From contig CP136061.1 of assembly GCA_032622095.1 (NCBI GenBank), forward strand, positions 23,564,991 to 23,628,990: DNA of 64,000 nt, read 5' to 3'. The notes below the pieces were generated by a model, which saw only the letters and a list, made by a program, of their open reading frames with translations, was not told where the DNA came from and searched no databases. Shown here one piece after another: positions 36,609 to 50,439 of the stretch. The position numbers were made by a program, and so were the translations under genes. The DNA comes from Siphonodentalium dalli. Lineage: Eukaryota > Mollusca > Scaphopoda > Gadilida > Siphonodentaliidae. Positions within the stretch are counted from its first letter, which is position 1. Every line of letters starts with the position of its first letter.

Positions 36609-39600
36609 TTCGAAGGATTTATGGTTCTAACCCAGAGATTCATGAATAGAACTCAGGGATTTATGACTTTTTCGAAGGATTTATGGTTCTAACCCAGAGA
36701 TTCATGAATAGAACTCATGGATTTATGACTTTTTCGAAGGATTTGTGGTTCTAACCCAGAGATTCACGAATAGAACTCAGGGATTTATGACTTTTTCGAA
36801 GGATTTATGGCTCTAACCCAGAGATTCATGAATACAACTCAGGGATTTATGACTTTTCGAAGGATTTATGGCTCAAACCCCGAGATTCATGACTACAACT
36901 CAGGGATTTATGACTTTTTCGAAGGATTTATGGTTCTAACCCAGAGATTCATGAATAGAACTCAGGGATTTATGACTTTTTCGAAGGATTTATGGTTCTA
37001 ACCCAGAGATTCATGAATACAACTCAGGGATTTATGACTTTTTCGAAGGATTTGTGGCTCTAACCCAGAGATTCATGATTACAACTCAGGGATTTATGAC
37101 TTTTTCGAAGGATTTGTGACTCTAACCCAGAGATTCATGAATACAACTCAGGGATTTATGACTTTTTCGAAGGATTTATGGTTCTAACCCAGAGATTCAT
37201 GAATAGAACTCAGGGATTTATGACTTTTTCGAAGGATTTATGGTTCTAACCCAGAGATTCGTGAATAGAACTCAGGGATTTATGACTTTTTCGAAGGATT
37301 TATGGCTTTAACCCCGAGATTCATGACTACAACTCAGGGATTTATGACTTTTTCGAAGGATTTATGGCTTTACCCCCGAGATTCATGACTACAACTCAGG
37401 GATTTATGACTTTTTCGAAGGATTTATGGTTCTATCCCAGAGATTCACGAATAGAACTCAGGGATTTATGACTTTTTCGAAGGATTTATGGTTCTAACCC
37501 AGAGATTCATGAATAGAACTCAGGGATTTATGACTTTTTCGAAGGATTTATGGTTCTAACCCAGAGATTCATGCATAGAACTCAGGGATTTATGACTTTG
37601 TCGAAGGATTTATGGCTTTAACCACGAGATTCATGACTACAACTCAGGGATTTATGACTTCTTCGAAGGATTTATGGTTCTAACCCAGAGATTCGTGAAT
37701 ACAACTCAGGGATTTATGACTTTTTCGAAGGATTTGTGGCTCTAACCCAGAGATTCATTATTACAACTCAGGGATTTATGACTTTTTCGAAGGATTTGTG
37801 GCTCTAACCCAGAGATTCATGAATACAACGCAGGGATTTATGACTTTTTCGAAGGATTTGTGGCTCTAACCCAGAGATTCATGAATACAACGCAAGGATT
37901 TATGACATTTTCGAATGATTTATGGCTCTAACCCCGAGATTCATGACTACAACTCAGGGATTTATGACTTTTTCGAAGGATTTATGGTTCTAACCCAGAG
38001 ATTCATGAATAGAACTCAGGGATTTATGACTTTTTCGAAGGATTTATGGTTCTAACCCAGAGATTCATGAATAGAAGTCATGGATTTATGACTTTTTCGA
38101 AGGATTTATGGTTCTAACCCAGAGATTCATGAATAGAACTCAGGGATTTATGACTTTTTCGAAGGATTTATGGTTCTAACCCAGAGATTCATGAATAGAA
38201 CTCAGGGATTTATGACTTTTTCGAAGGATTTATGGTTCTAACCCAGAGATTCATGAATAGAACTCAGGGATTTATGACTTTTTCGAAGGATTTATGGTTC
38301 TAACCCAGAGATTCATGAATAGAACTCAGGGATTTATGACTTTTTCGAAGGATTTATGGTTCTAACCCAGAGATTCGTGAATAGAACTCAGGGATTTATG
38401 ACTTTTTCGAAGGATTTATGGCTTTAACCCCGAGATTCATGACTACAACTCAGGGATTTATGACTTTTTCGAAGGATTTATGGTTCTAACCCAGAGATTC
38501 ATGAATACAACGCAAGGATTTATGACCTTTTCGAAGGATTTATGGCTCTAACCCCGAGATTCATGAATACAACGCAAGGATTTATGACCTTTTCGAAGGA
38601 TTTATGGTTCTAACCCAGAGATTCATGAATAGAACTAAGGGATTTATGACTTTTTCGAAGGATTTATGGTTCTAACCCAGAGATTCATGAATAGAACTCA
38701 GGGATTTATGACTTTTTCGAAGGATTTATGGTTCTAACCCAGAGATTCATGAATAGAACTCAGGGATTTATGACTTTTTCGAAGGATTTATGGTTCTAAC
38801 CCAGAGATTCATGAATAGAACTCAGGGATTTATGACTTTTTCGAAGGATTTATGGCTTTACCCCCGAGATTCATGACTACAACTCAGGGATTTATGACTT
38901 TTTCGAAGGATTTATGGTTCTAACCCAGAGATTCATGAATACAACTCAGGGATTTATGACTTTTTCGAAGGATTTGTGGCTCTAACCCAGAGATTCATGA
39001 ATACAACGCAGGGATTTATGAATTTTTCGAAGGATTTGTGGCTCTAACCCAAAGATTCATGAATACAACGCAAGGATTTATGACTTTTTCGAAGGATTTA
39101 TGGCTCAAACCCCGAGATTCATGACTACAACTCTGGGATTTATGACTTTTTCGAAGGATTTATGGTTCTATCCCAGAGATTCACGAATAGAACTCAGGGA
39201 TTTATGACTTTTTCGAAGGATTTATGGTTCTAACCCAGAGATTCATGAATAGAACTCAGGGATTTATGACTTTTTCGAAGGATTTATGGTTCTAACCCAG
39301 AGATTCATGAATAGAACTCAGGGATTTATGACTTTTTCGAAGGATTTATGGCTTTAACCACGAGATTCATGACTACAACTCAGGGATTTATGACTTCTTC
39401 GAAGGATTTATGGTTCTAACCCAGAGATTCATGAATACAACTCAGGGATTTATGACTTTTTCGAAGGATTTGTGGCTCTAACCCAGAGATTCATGAATAC
39501 AACGCAGGGATTTATGACTTTTTCGAAGGATTTGTGGCTCTAACCCAGAGATTCATGAATACAACGCAAGGATTTATGACATTTTCGAAGGATTTATGGC

Positions 39601-39843
39601 TCTAACCCCGAGATTCATGACTACAACTCAGGGATTTATGACTTTTTCGAAGGATTTATGGTTCTAACCCAGAGATTCATGAATAGAACTCAGGGATTTA
39701 TGACTTTTTCGAAGGATTTATGGTTCTAACCCAGAGATTCATGAATATAACTCACGGATTTATGACTTTTTCGAAGGATTTATGGTTCTAACCCAGAGAT
39801 TCATGAATAGAACTCAGGGATTTATGACTTTTTCGACGGATTT

Positions 39844-42800
39844 ATGGCTCTAACCCAGAGATTCATGAATACAACTCAGGGATTTATGACTTTTCGAAGG
39901 ATTTATGGCTCAAACCCCGAGATTCATGACTACAACTCAGGGATTTATGACTTTTTCGAAGGATTTATGGTTCTAACCCAGAGATTCACGAATAGAACTC
40001 AGGGATTTATGACTTTTTCGAAGGATTTATGGTTCTAACCCAGAGATTCATGAATAGAACTCAGGGATTTATGACTTTTTCGAAGGATTTATGGTTCTAA
40101 CCCAGAGATTCATGAATACAACTCAGGGATTTATGACTTTTTCGAAGGATTTGTGGCTCTAACCCAGAGATTCATGATTACAACTCAGGGATTTATGACT
40201 TTTTCGAAGGATTTGTGGCTCTAACCCAGAGATTCATGAATACAACTCAGGGATTTATGACTTTTTCGTAGGATTTATGGTTCTAACCCAGAGATTCATG
40301 AATAGAACTCAGGGATTTATGACTTTTTCGAAGGATTTATGGTTCTAACCCAGAGATTCATGAATAGAACTCAGGGATTTATGACTTTTTCGAAGGATTT
40401 ATGGCTTTAACCCCGAGATTCATGACTACAACTCAGGGATTTATGACTTTTTCGAAGGATTTATGGCTTTACCCCCGAGATTCATGACTACAACTCAGGG
40501 ATTTATGACTTTTTCGAAGGATTTGTGGCTTTAACCCCGAGATTCATGACTACAACTCAGGGATTTATGACTTTTTCGAAGGATTTATGGCTTTACCCCC
40601 GAGATTCATGACTACAACTCAGGGATTTATGACTTTTTCGAAGGATTTGTGGCTCTAACCCAGAGATTCATGAATACAACGCAAGGATTTATGACTTTTT
40701 CGAAGGATTTATGGCTCAAACCCCGAGATTCATGACTACAACTCAGGGATTTATGACTTTTTCGAAGGATTTATGGTTCTATCCCAGAGATTCACGAATA
40801 GAACTCAGGGATTTATGACTTTTTCGAAGGATTTATGGTTCTAACCCAGAGATTCATGAATAGAACTCAGGGATTTATGACTTTTTCGAAGGATTTATGG
40901 TTCTAACCCAGAGATTCATGAATAGAACTCAGGGATTTATGACTTTTTCGAAGGATTTATGGCTTTAACCACGAGATTCATGACTACAACTCAGGGATTT
41001 ATGACTTCTTCGAAGGATTTATGGTTCTAACCCAGAGATTCATGAATACAACTCAGGGATTTATGACTTTTTCGAAGGATTTGTGGCTCTAACCCAGAGA
41101 TTCATTATTACAACTCAGGGATTTATGACTTTTTCGAAGGATTTGTGGCTCTAACCCAGAGATTCATGAATACAACGCAGGGATTTATGACTTTTTCGAA
41201 GGATTTGTGGCTCTAACCCAGAGATTCATGAATACAACGCAAGGATTTATGACATTTTCGAAGGATTTATGGCTCTAACCCCGAGATTCATGACTACAAC
41301 TCAGGGATTTATGACTTTTTCGAAGGATTTATGGTTCTAACCCAGAGATTCATGAATAGAACTCAGGGATTTATGACTTTTTCGAAGGATTTATGGTTCT
41401 AACCCAGAGATTCATGAATAGAACTCATGGATTTATGACTTTTTCGAAGGATTTATGGTTCTAACCCAGAGATTCATGAATAGAACTCAGGGATTTATGA
41501 CTTTTTCGAAGGATTTATGGCTCTAACCCAGAGATTCATGAATACAACTCAGGGATTTATGACTTTTCGAAGGATTTATGGCTCAAACCCCGAGATTCAT
41601 GACTACAACTCAGGGATTTATGACTTTTTCGAAGGATTTATGGTTCTAACCCAGAGATTCACGAATAGAACTCAGGGATTTATGACTTTTTCGAAGGATT
41701 TATGGTTCTAACCCAGAGATTCATGAATAGAACTCAGGGATTTATGACTTTTTCGAAGGATTTATGGTTCTAACCCAGAGATTCATGAATACAACTCAGG
41801 GATTTATGACTTTTTCGAAGGATTTGTGGCTCTAACCCAGAGATTCATGATTACAACTCAGGGATTTATGACTTTTTCGAAGGATTTGTGGCTCTAACCC
41901 AGAGATTCATGAATACAACTCAGGGATTTATGACTTTTTCGTAGGATTTATGGTTCTAACCCAGAGATTCATGAATAGAACTCAGGGATTTATGACTTTT
42001 TCGAAGGATTTATGGTTCTAACCCAGAGATTCATGAATAGAACTCAGGGATTTATGACTTTTTCGAAGGATTTATGGCTTTAACCCCGAGATTCATGACT
42101 ACAACTCAGGGATTTATGACTTTTTCGAAGGATTTATGGCTTTACCCCCGAGATTCATGACTACAACTCAGGGATTTATGACTTTTTCGAAGGATTTGTG
42201 GCTTTAACCCCGAGATTCATGACTACAACTCAGGGATTTATGACTTTTTCGAAGGATTTATGGCTTTACCCCCGAGATTCATGACTACAACTCAGGGATT
42301 TATGACTTTTTCGAAGGATTTGTGGCTCTAACCCAGAGATTCATGAATACAACGCAAGGATTTATGACTTTTTCGAAGGATTTATGGCTCAAACCCCGAG
42401 ATTCATGACTACAACTCAGGGATTTATGACTTTTTCGAAGGATTTATGGTTCTATCCCAGAGATTCACGAATAGAACTCAGGGATTTATGACTTTTTCGA
42501 AGGATTTATGGTTCTAACCCAGAGATTCATGAATAGAACTCAGGGATTTATGACTTTTTCGAAGGATTTATGGTTCTAACCCAGAGATTCATGAATAGAA
42601 CTCAGGGATTTATGACTTTTTCGAAGGATTTATGGCTTTAACCACGAGATTCATGACTACATCTCAGGGATTTATGACTTCTTCGAAGGATTTATGGTTC
42701 TAACCCAGAGATTCATGAATACAACTCAGGGATTTATGACTTTTTCGAAGGATTTGTGGCTCTAACCCAGAGATTCATTATTACAACTCAGGGATTTATG

Positions 42801-43189
42801 ACTTTTTCGAAGGATTTGTGGCTCTAACCCAGAGATTCATAAATACAACGCAGGGATTTATGACTTTTTCGAAGGATTTGTGGCTCTAACCCAGAGATTC
42901 ATGAATACAACGCAAGGATTTATGACATTTTCGAAGGATTTATGGCTCTAACCCCGAGATTCATGACTACAACTCAGGGATTTATGACTTTTTCGAAGGA
43001 TTTATGGTTCTAACCCAGAGATTCATGAATAGAACTCAGGGATTTATGACTTTTTCGAAGGATTTATGGTTCTAACCCAGAGATTCATGAATAGAACTCA
43101 TGGATTTATGACTTTTTCGAAGGATTTATGGTTCTAACCCAGAGATTCATGAATAGAACTCAGGGATTTATGACTTTTTCGAAGGATTT
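39844..43189. repeat. Two tandem 27-mers (1,673 bp each), GTGGCTTTAAC type
   Basis: 61-bp monomers at 39844, 41517 and 43190 bound two units of exactly 1,673 bp. Both contain TTTTTCGTAGG (near 40265 and 41938) and the CTTTACCCCC, GTGGCTTTAAC, CTTTACCCCC run (about 40460-40620 and 42130-42300), as the unit at 27449 does. The second has private changes near 42661 (ACATCTCAGG) and 42840 (ATTCATAAAT). Confidence 0.85.
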
Positions 43190-44848
43190 ATGGCTCTAAC
43201 CCAGAGATTCATGAATACAACTCAGGGATTTATGACTTTTCGAAGGATTTATGGCTCAAACCCCGAGATTCATGACTACAACTCAGGGATTTATGACTTT
43301 TTCGAAGGATTTATGGTTCTAACCCAGAGATTCATGAATAGAACTCAGGGATTTATGACTTTTTCGAAGGATTTATGGTTCTAACCCAGAGATTCATGAA
43401 TAGAACTCAGGGATTTATGACTTTTTCGAAGGATTTATGGCTTTAACCACGAGATTCATGACTACAACTCAGGGATTTATGACTTCTTCGAAGGATTTAT
43501 GGTTCTAACCCCGAGATTCATGAATACAACTCAGGGATTTATGACTTTTTCGAAGGATTTGTGGCTCTAACCCAGAGATTCATTATTACAACTCAGGGAT
43601 TTATGACTTTTTCGAAGGATTTGTGGCTCTAACCCAGAGATTCATGATTACAACGCAGGGATTTATGACTTTTTCGAAGGATTTGTGGCTCTAACCCAGA
43701 GATTCATGAATACAACGCAAGGATTTATGACATTTTCGAAGGATTTATGGCTCTAACCCCAAGATTCATGACTACAACTCAGGGATTTATGACTTTTTCG
43801 AAGGATTTATGGTTCTAACCCAGAGATTCATGAATAGAACTCAGGGATTTATGACTTTTTCGAAGGATTTATGGTTCTAACCCAGAGATTCATGAATAGA
43901 ACTCAGGGATTTATGACTTTTTCGAAGGATTTATGGTTCTAACCCAGAGATTCATGAATAGAACTCAGGGATTTATGACTTTTTCGAAGGATTTATGGCT
44001 TTAACCCCGAGATTCATGACTACAACTCAGGGATTTATGACTTTTTCGAAGGATTTATGGTTCTAACCCAGAGATTCATGAATACAACTCAGGGATTTAT
44101 GACTTTTTCGAAGGATTTATGGTTCTAACCCAGAGATTCATGAATACAACTCAGGGATTTATGACTTTTTCGAAGGATTTGTGGCTCTAACCCAGAGATT
44201 CATGATTACAACTCAGGGATTTATGACTTTTTCGAAGGATTTGTGGCTCTAACCCAGAGATTCATGAATACAACTCAGGGATTTATGACTTTTCGAAGGA
44301 TTTATGGCTCAAACCCCGAGATTCATGACTACAACTCAGGGATTTATGACTTTTTCGAAGGATTTATGGTTCTAACCCAGAGATTCACGAATAGAACTCA
44401 GGGATTTATGACTTTTTCGAAGGATTTATGGTTCTAACCCAGAGATTCATGAATAGAACTCAGGGATTTATGACTTTTTCGAAGGATTTATGGTTCTAAC
44501 CCAGAGATATATGAATACAACTCAGGGATTTATGACTTTTTCGAAGGATTTGTGGCTCTAACCCAGAGATTCATGATTACAACTCAGGGATTTATGACTT
44601 TTTCGAAGGATTTGTGGCTCTAACCCAGAGATTCATGAATACAACTCAGGGATTTATGACTTTTCGAAGGATTTATGGCTCAAACCCCGAGATTCATGAC
44701 TACAACTCAGGGATTTATGACTTTTTCGAAGGATTTATGGTTCTAACCCAGAGATTCACGAATAGAACTCAGGGATTTATGACTTTTTCGAAGGATTTAT
44801 GGTTCTAACCCAGAGATTCATGAATAGAACTCATGGATTTATGACATT

Positions 44849-44912
44849 TTCGAAGGATTTATGGCTCTAACCCCGAGAGATTCATGAATAGAACTCAGGG
44901 ATTTATGACTTT
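44849..44912 (+). repeat. 64-bp GAGAG monomer, copy 3
   Basis: Partner of the copy at 34809 in block B, at an offset of 10,040 bp, preceded by TTTATGACA. Confidence 0.9.
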
Positions 44913-46582
44913 TTCGAAGGATTTATGGTTCTAACCCAGAGATTCATGAATAGAACTCAGGGATTTATGACTTTTTCGAAGGATTTATGGTTCTAACCCA
45001 GAGATTCATGAATAGAACTCATGGATTTATGACTTTTTCGAAGGATTTGTGGTTCTAACCCAGAGATTCACGAATAGAACTCAGGGATTTATGACTTTTT
45101 CGAAGGATTTATGGCTCTAACCCAGAGATTCATGAATACAACTCAGGGATTTATGACTTTTCGAAGGATTTATGGCTCAAACCCCGAGATTCATGACTAC
45201 AACTCAGGGATTTATGACTTTTTCGAAGCATTTATGGTTCTAACCCAGAGATTCACGAATAGAACTCAGGGATTTATGACTTTTTCGAAGGATTTATGGT
45301 TCTAACCCAGAGATTCATGAATAGAACTCAGGGATTTATGACTTTTTCGAAGGATTTATGGTTCTAACCCAGAGATTCATGAATACAACTCAGGGATTTA
45401 TGACTTTTTCGAAGGATTTGTGGCTCTAACCCAGAGATTCATGATTACAACTCAGGGATTTATGACTTTTTCGAAGGATTTGTGGCTCTAACCCAGAGAT
45501 TCATGAATACAACTCAGGGATTTATGACTTTTTCGAAGGATTTATGGTTCTAACCCAGAAATTCATGAATAGAACTCAGGGATTTATGACTTTTTCGAAG
45601 GATTTATGGTTCTAACCCAGAGATTCGTGAATAGAACTCAGGGATTTATGACTTTTTCGAAGGATTTATGGCTTTAACCCCGAGATTCATGCTACAACTC
45701 AGGGATTTATGACTTTTTCGAAGGATTTATGGCTTTACCCCCGAGATTCATGACTACAACTCAGGGATTTATGACTTTTTCGAAGGATTTATGGTTCTAT
45801 CCCAGAGATTCACGAATAGAACTCAGGGATTTATGACTTTTTCGAAGGATTTATGGCTTTAACCCCGAGATTCATGACTACAACTCAGGGATTTATGACT
45901 TCTTCGAAGGATTTATGGTTCTAACCCAGAGATTCATGAATAGAACTCAGGGATTTATGACTTTTTCGAAGGATTTATGGCTCTAACCCAGAGATTCATG
46001 AATACAACTCAGGGATTTATGACTTTTCGAAGGATTTATGGCTCAAACCCCGAGATTCATGACTACAACTCAGGGATTTATGACTTTTTCGAAGGATTTA
46101 TGGTTCTAACCCAGAGATTCACGAATAGAACTCAGGGATTTATGACTTTTTCGAAGGATTTATGGTTCTAACCCAGAGATTCATGAATAGAACTCAGGGA
46201 TTTATGACTTTTTCGAAGGATTTATGGTTCTAACCCAGAGATTCATGAATACAACTCAGGGATTTATGACTTTTTCGAAGGATTTGTGGCTCTAACCCAG
46301 AGATTCATGATTACAACTCAGGGATTTATGACTTTTTCGAAGGATTTGTGGCTCTAACCCAGAGATTCATGAATACAACTCAGGGATTTATGACTTTTCG
46401 AAGGATTTATGGCTCAAACCCCGAGATTCATGACTACAACTCAGGGATTTATGACTTTTTCGAAGGATTTATGGTTCTAACCCAGAGATTCACGAATAGA
46501 ACTCAGGGATTTATGACTTTTTCGAAGGATTTATGGTTCTAACCCAGAGATTCATGAATAGAACTCATGGATTTATGACATT

Positions 46583-46646
46583 TTCGAAGGATTTATGGCT
46601 CTAACCCCGAGAGATTCATGAATAGAACTCAGGGATTTATGACTTT
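46583..46646 (+). repeat. 64-bp GAGAG monomer, copy 4
   Basis: Partner of the copy at 36545 in block B, at an offset of 10,038 bp, preceded by TTTATGACA. Confidence 0.9.
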
Positions 46647-48406
46647 TTCGAAGGATTTATGGTTCTAACCCAGAGATTCATGAATAGAACTCAGGGATTT
46701 ATGACTTTTTCGAAGGATTTATGGTTCTAACCCAGAGATTCATGAATAGAACTCATGGATTTATGACTTTTTCGAAGGATTTGTGGTTCTAACCCAGAGA
46801 TTCACGAATAGAACTCAGGGATTTATGACTTTTTCGAAGGATTTATGGCTCTAACCCAGAGATTCATGAATACAACTCAGGGATTTATGACTTTTCGAAG
46901 GATTTATGGCTCAAACCCCGAGATTCATGACTACAACTCAGGGATTTATGACTTTTTCGAAGGATTTATGGTTCTAACCCAGAGATTCATGAATAGAACT
47001 CAGGGATTTATGACTTTTTCGAAGGATTTATGGTTCTAACCCAGAGATTCATGAATACAACTCAGGGATTTATGACTTTTTCGAAGGATTTGTGGCTCTA
47101 ACCCAGAGATTCATGATTACAACTCAGGGATTTATGACTTTTTCGAAGGATTTGTGGCTCTAACCCAGAGATTCATGAATACAACTCAGGGATTTATGAC
47201 TTTTTCGAAGGATTTATGGTTCTAACCCAGAGATTCATGAATAGAACTCAGGGATTTATGACTTTTTCGAAGGATTTATGGTTCTAACCCAGAGATTCGT
47301 GAATAGAACTCAGGGATTTATGACTTTTTCGAAGGATTTATGGCTTTAACCCCGAGATTCATGACTACAACTCAGGGATTTATGACTTTTTCGAAGGATT
47401 TATGGCTTTACCCCCGAGATTCATGACTACAACTCAGGGATTTATGACTTTTTCGAAGGATTTATGGTTCTATCCCAGAGATTCACGAATAGAACTCAGG
47501 GATTTATGACTTTTTCGAAGGATTTATGGTTCTAACCCAGAGATTCATGAATAGAACTCAGGGATTTATGACTTTTTCGAAGGATTTATGGTTCTAACCC
47601 AGAGATTCATGCATAGAACTCAGGGATTTATGACTTTGTCGAAGGATTTATGGCTTTAACCACGAGATTCATGACTACAACTCAGGGATTTATGACTTCT
47701 TCGAAGGATTTATGGTTCTAACCCAGAGATTCGTGAATACAACTCAGGGATTTATGACTTTTTCGAAGGATTTGTGGCTCTAACCCAGAGATTCATTATT
47801 ACAACTCAGGGATTTATGACTTTTTCGAAGGATTTGTGGCTCTAACCCAGAGATTCATGAATACAACGCAGGGATTTATGACTTTTTCGAAGGATTTGTG
47901 GCTCTAACCCAGAGATTCATGAATACAACGCAAGGATTTATGACATTTTCGAATGATTTATGGCTCTAACCCCGAGATTCATGACTACAACTCAGGGATT
48001 TATGACTTTTTCGAAGGATTTATGGTTCTAACCCAGAGATTCATGAATAGAACTCAGGGATTTATGACTTTTTCGAAGGATTTATGGTTCTAACCCAGAG
48101 ATTCATGAATAGGAGTCATGGATTTATGACTTTTTCGAAGGATTTATGGTTCTAACCCAGAGATTCATGAATAGAACTCAGGGATTTATGACTTTTTCGA
48201 AGGATTTATGGTTCTAACCCAGAGATTCATGAATAGAACTCAGGGATTTATGACTTTTTCGAAGGATTTATGGTTCTAACCCAGAGATTCATGAATAGAA
48301 CTCTGGGATTTATGACTTTTTCGAAGGATTTATGGTTCTAACCCAGAGATTCATGAATAGAACTCAGGGATTTATGACTTTTTCGAAGGATTTATGGTTC
48401 TAACCC

Positions 48407-49402
48407 AGAGATTCGTGAATAGAACTCAGGGATTTATGACTTTTTCGAAGGATTTATGGCTTTAACCCCGAGATTCATGACTACAACTCAGGGATTTATG
48501 ACTTTTTCGAAGGATTTATGGTTCTAACCCAGAGATTCATGAATACAACGCAAGGATTTATGACCTTTTCGAAGGATTTATGGCTCTAACCCCGAGATTC
48601 ATGAATACAACGCAAGGATTTATGACCTTTTCGAAGGATTTATGGTTCTAACCCAGAGATTCATGAATAGAACTAAGGGATTTATGACTTTTTCGAAGGA
48701 TTTATGGTTCTAACCCAGAGATTCATGAATAGAACTCAGGGATTTATGACTTTTTCGAAGGATTTATGGTTCTAACCCAGAGATTCATGAATAGAACTCA
48801 GGGATTTATGACTTTTTCGAAGGATTTATGGTTCTAACCCAGAGATTCATGAATAGAACTCAGGGATTTATGACTTTTTCGAAGGATTTATGGTTCTAAC
48901 CCAGAGATTCGTGAATAGAACTCAGGGATTTATGACTTTTTCGAAGGATTTATGGCTTTAACCCCGAGATTCATGACTACAACTCAGGGATTTATGACTT
49001 TTTCGAAGGATTTATGGTTCTAACCCAGAGATTCATGAATACAACGCAAGGATTTATGACCTTTTCGAAGGATTTATGGCTCTAACCCCGAGATTCATGA
49101 ATACAACGCAAGGATTTATGACCTTTTCAAAGGATTTATGGTTCTAACCCAGAGATTCATGAATAGAACTAAGGGATTTATAACTTTTTCGAAGGATTTA
49201 TGGTTCTAACCCAGAGATTCATGAATAGAACTCAGGGATTTATGACTTTTTCGAAGGATTTATGGTTCTAACCCAGAGATTCATGAATAGAACTCAGGGA
49301 TTTATGACTTTTTCGAAGGATTTATGGTTCTAACCCAGAGATTCATGAATAGAACTCAGGGATTTATGACTTTTTCGAAGGATTTATGGCTTTACCCCCG
49401 AG
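48407..49402. repeat. Direct duplication of 8 monomers (496 bp)
   Basis: ATTCGTGAATAG occurs at 48411 and 48907, exactly 496 bp apart, and the monomers after each match: CTTTAAC, GAATACAACGCAAGG with GACCTT, CCCCGAG followed unusually by GAATACAACGCAAGG, AACTAAGGG, then GAATAG copies. The second copy has private changes CTTTTCAAAGG near 49129 and TTTATAAC near 49180. Block A has only one copy (38366-38845), so the offset between A and B grows from 10,038 to 10,534 here. Confidence 0.85.
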
Positions 49403-50439
49403 ATTCATGACTACAACTCAGGGATTTATGACTTTTTCGAAGGATTTATGGTTCTAACCCAGAGATTCATGAATACAACTCAGGGATTTATGACTTTTTC
49501 GAAGGATTTGTGGCTCTAACCCAGGGATTCATGAATACAACGCAGGGATTTATGAATTTTTCGAAGGATTTGTGGCTCTAACCCAGAGATTCATGAATAC
49601 AACGCAAGGATTTATGACTTTTTTGAAGGATTTATGGCTCAAACCCCGAGATTCATGACTACAACTCAGGGATTTATGACTTTTTCGAAGGATTTATGGT
49701 TCTATCCCAGAGATTCACGAATAGAACTCAGGCATTTATGACTTTTTCGAAGGATTTATGGTTCTAACCCAGAGATTCATGAATAGAACTCAGGGATTTA
49801 TGACTTTTTCGAAGGATTTATGGTTCTAACCCAGAGATTCATGAATACAACTCAGGGATTTATGACTTTTTCGAAGGATTTATGGCTTTAACCACGAGAT
49901 TCATGACTACAACTCAGGGATTTATGACTTCTTCGAAGGATTTATGGTTCTAACCCAGAGATTCATGAATACAACTCAGGGATTTATGACTTTTTCGAAG
50001 GATTTGTGGCTCTAACCCAGAGATTCATTATTACAACTCAGGGATTTATGACTTTTTCGAAGGATTTGTGGCTCTAACCCAGAGATTCATGAATACAACG
50101 CAGGGATTTATGACTTTTTCGAAGGATTTGTGGCTCTAACCCAGAGATTCATGAATACAACGCAAGGATTTATGACATTTTCGAAGGATTTATGGCTCTA
50201 ACCCCGAGATTCATGACTACAACTCAGGGATTTATGACTTTTTCGAAGGATTTATGGTTCTAACCCAGAGATTCATGAATAGAACTCAGGGATTTATGAC
50301 TTTTTCGAAGGATTTATGGTTCTAACCCAGAGATTCATGAATATAACTCACGGATTTATGACTTTTTCGAAGGATTTATGGTTCTAACCCAGAGATTCAT
50401 GAATAGAACTCAGGGATTTATGACTTTTTCGACGGATTT

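Larger units (their letters stand above)
33150..36806. repeat. Cluster of closely spaced 61-bp monomers (17-, 6-, 8-, 14-, 6- and 8-mer steps)
   Basis: 61-bp monomers at 33150, 34203, 34574, 35071, 35939, 36310 and 36807 are 1,053, 371, 497, 868, 371 and 497 bp apart. In monomers these are 17-1, 6-1, 8+1, 14+0, 6-1 and 8+1. The +2 in each 8-step is a 64-bp monomer (GAGAG) and the balance in the 14-step is an extra C at 35699-35704. The 34203-35938 stretch therefore repeats at 1,736 bp (28 monomers). The same cluster recurs at 43190-46845. Confidence 0.85.
32350..39843. repeat. Long block A of a 10-kb-offset repeat
   Basis: This block recurs 10,038-10,040 bp downstream with shared rare variants: GAGATATATG at 34465 and 44505, the cluster of 61-bp monomers, ATGCATAG at 37571 and 47609, GACTTTGTCG at 37594 and 47632, and AGTCATGG near 38068 and 48108. 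The left edge is about 32350, where 32325 reads CTCAGGG but the partner reads CGCAAGG. Register holds to about 38845, after which the partner carries a 496-bp insertion. Block A lacks one ATTCATTATT monomer near 39480 that block B keeps. Confidence 0.85.
42390..50439. repeat. Long block B of the 10-kb-offset repeat
   Basis: It is the partner of block A. The offset from A is 10,040 bp at 43190-45111 and 10,038 from 45977. The 2-bp change is explained by the missing A in CATGCTACAAC near 45691 and by the absence of the extra C found in A at 35699. Private changes are GAAGCATTTATGG near 45229, CCCAGAAATTC near 45559, AATAGGAGTC near 48111 and ACTCTGGG near 48302. It carries an 8-monomer duplication near 48.4-49.4 kb. 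Confidence 0.85.
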
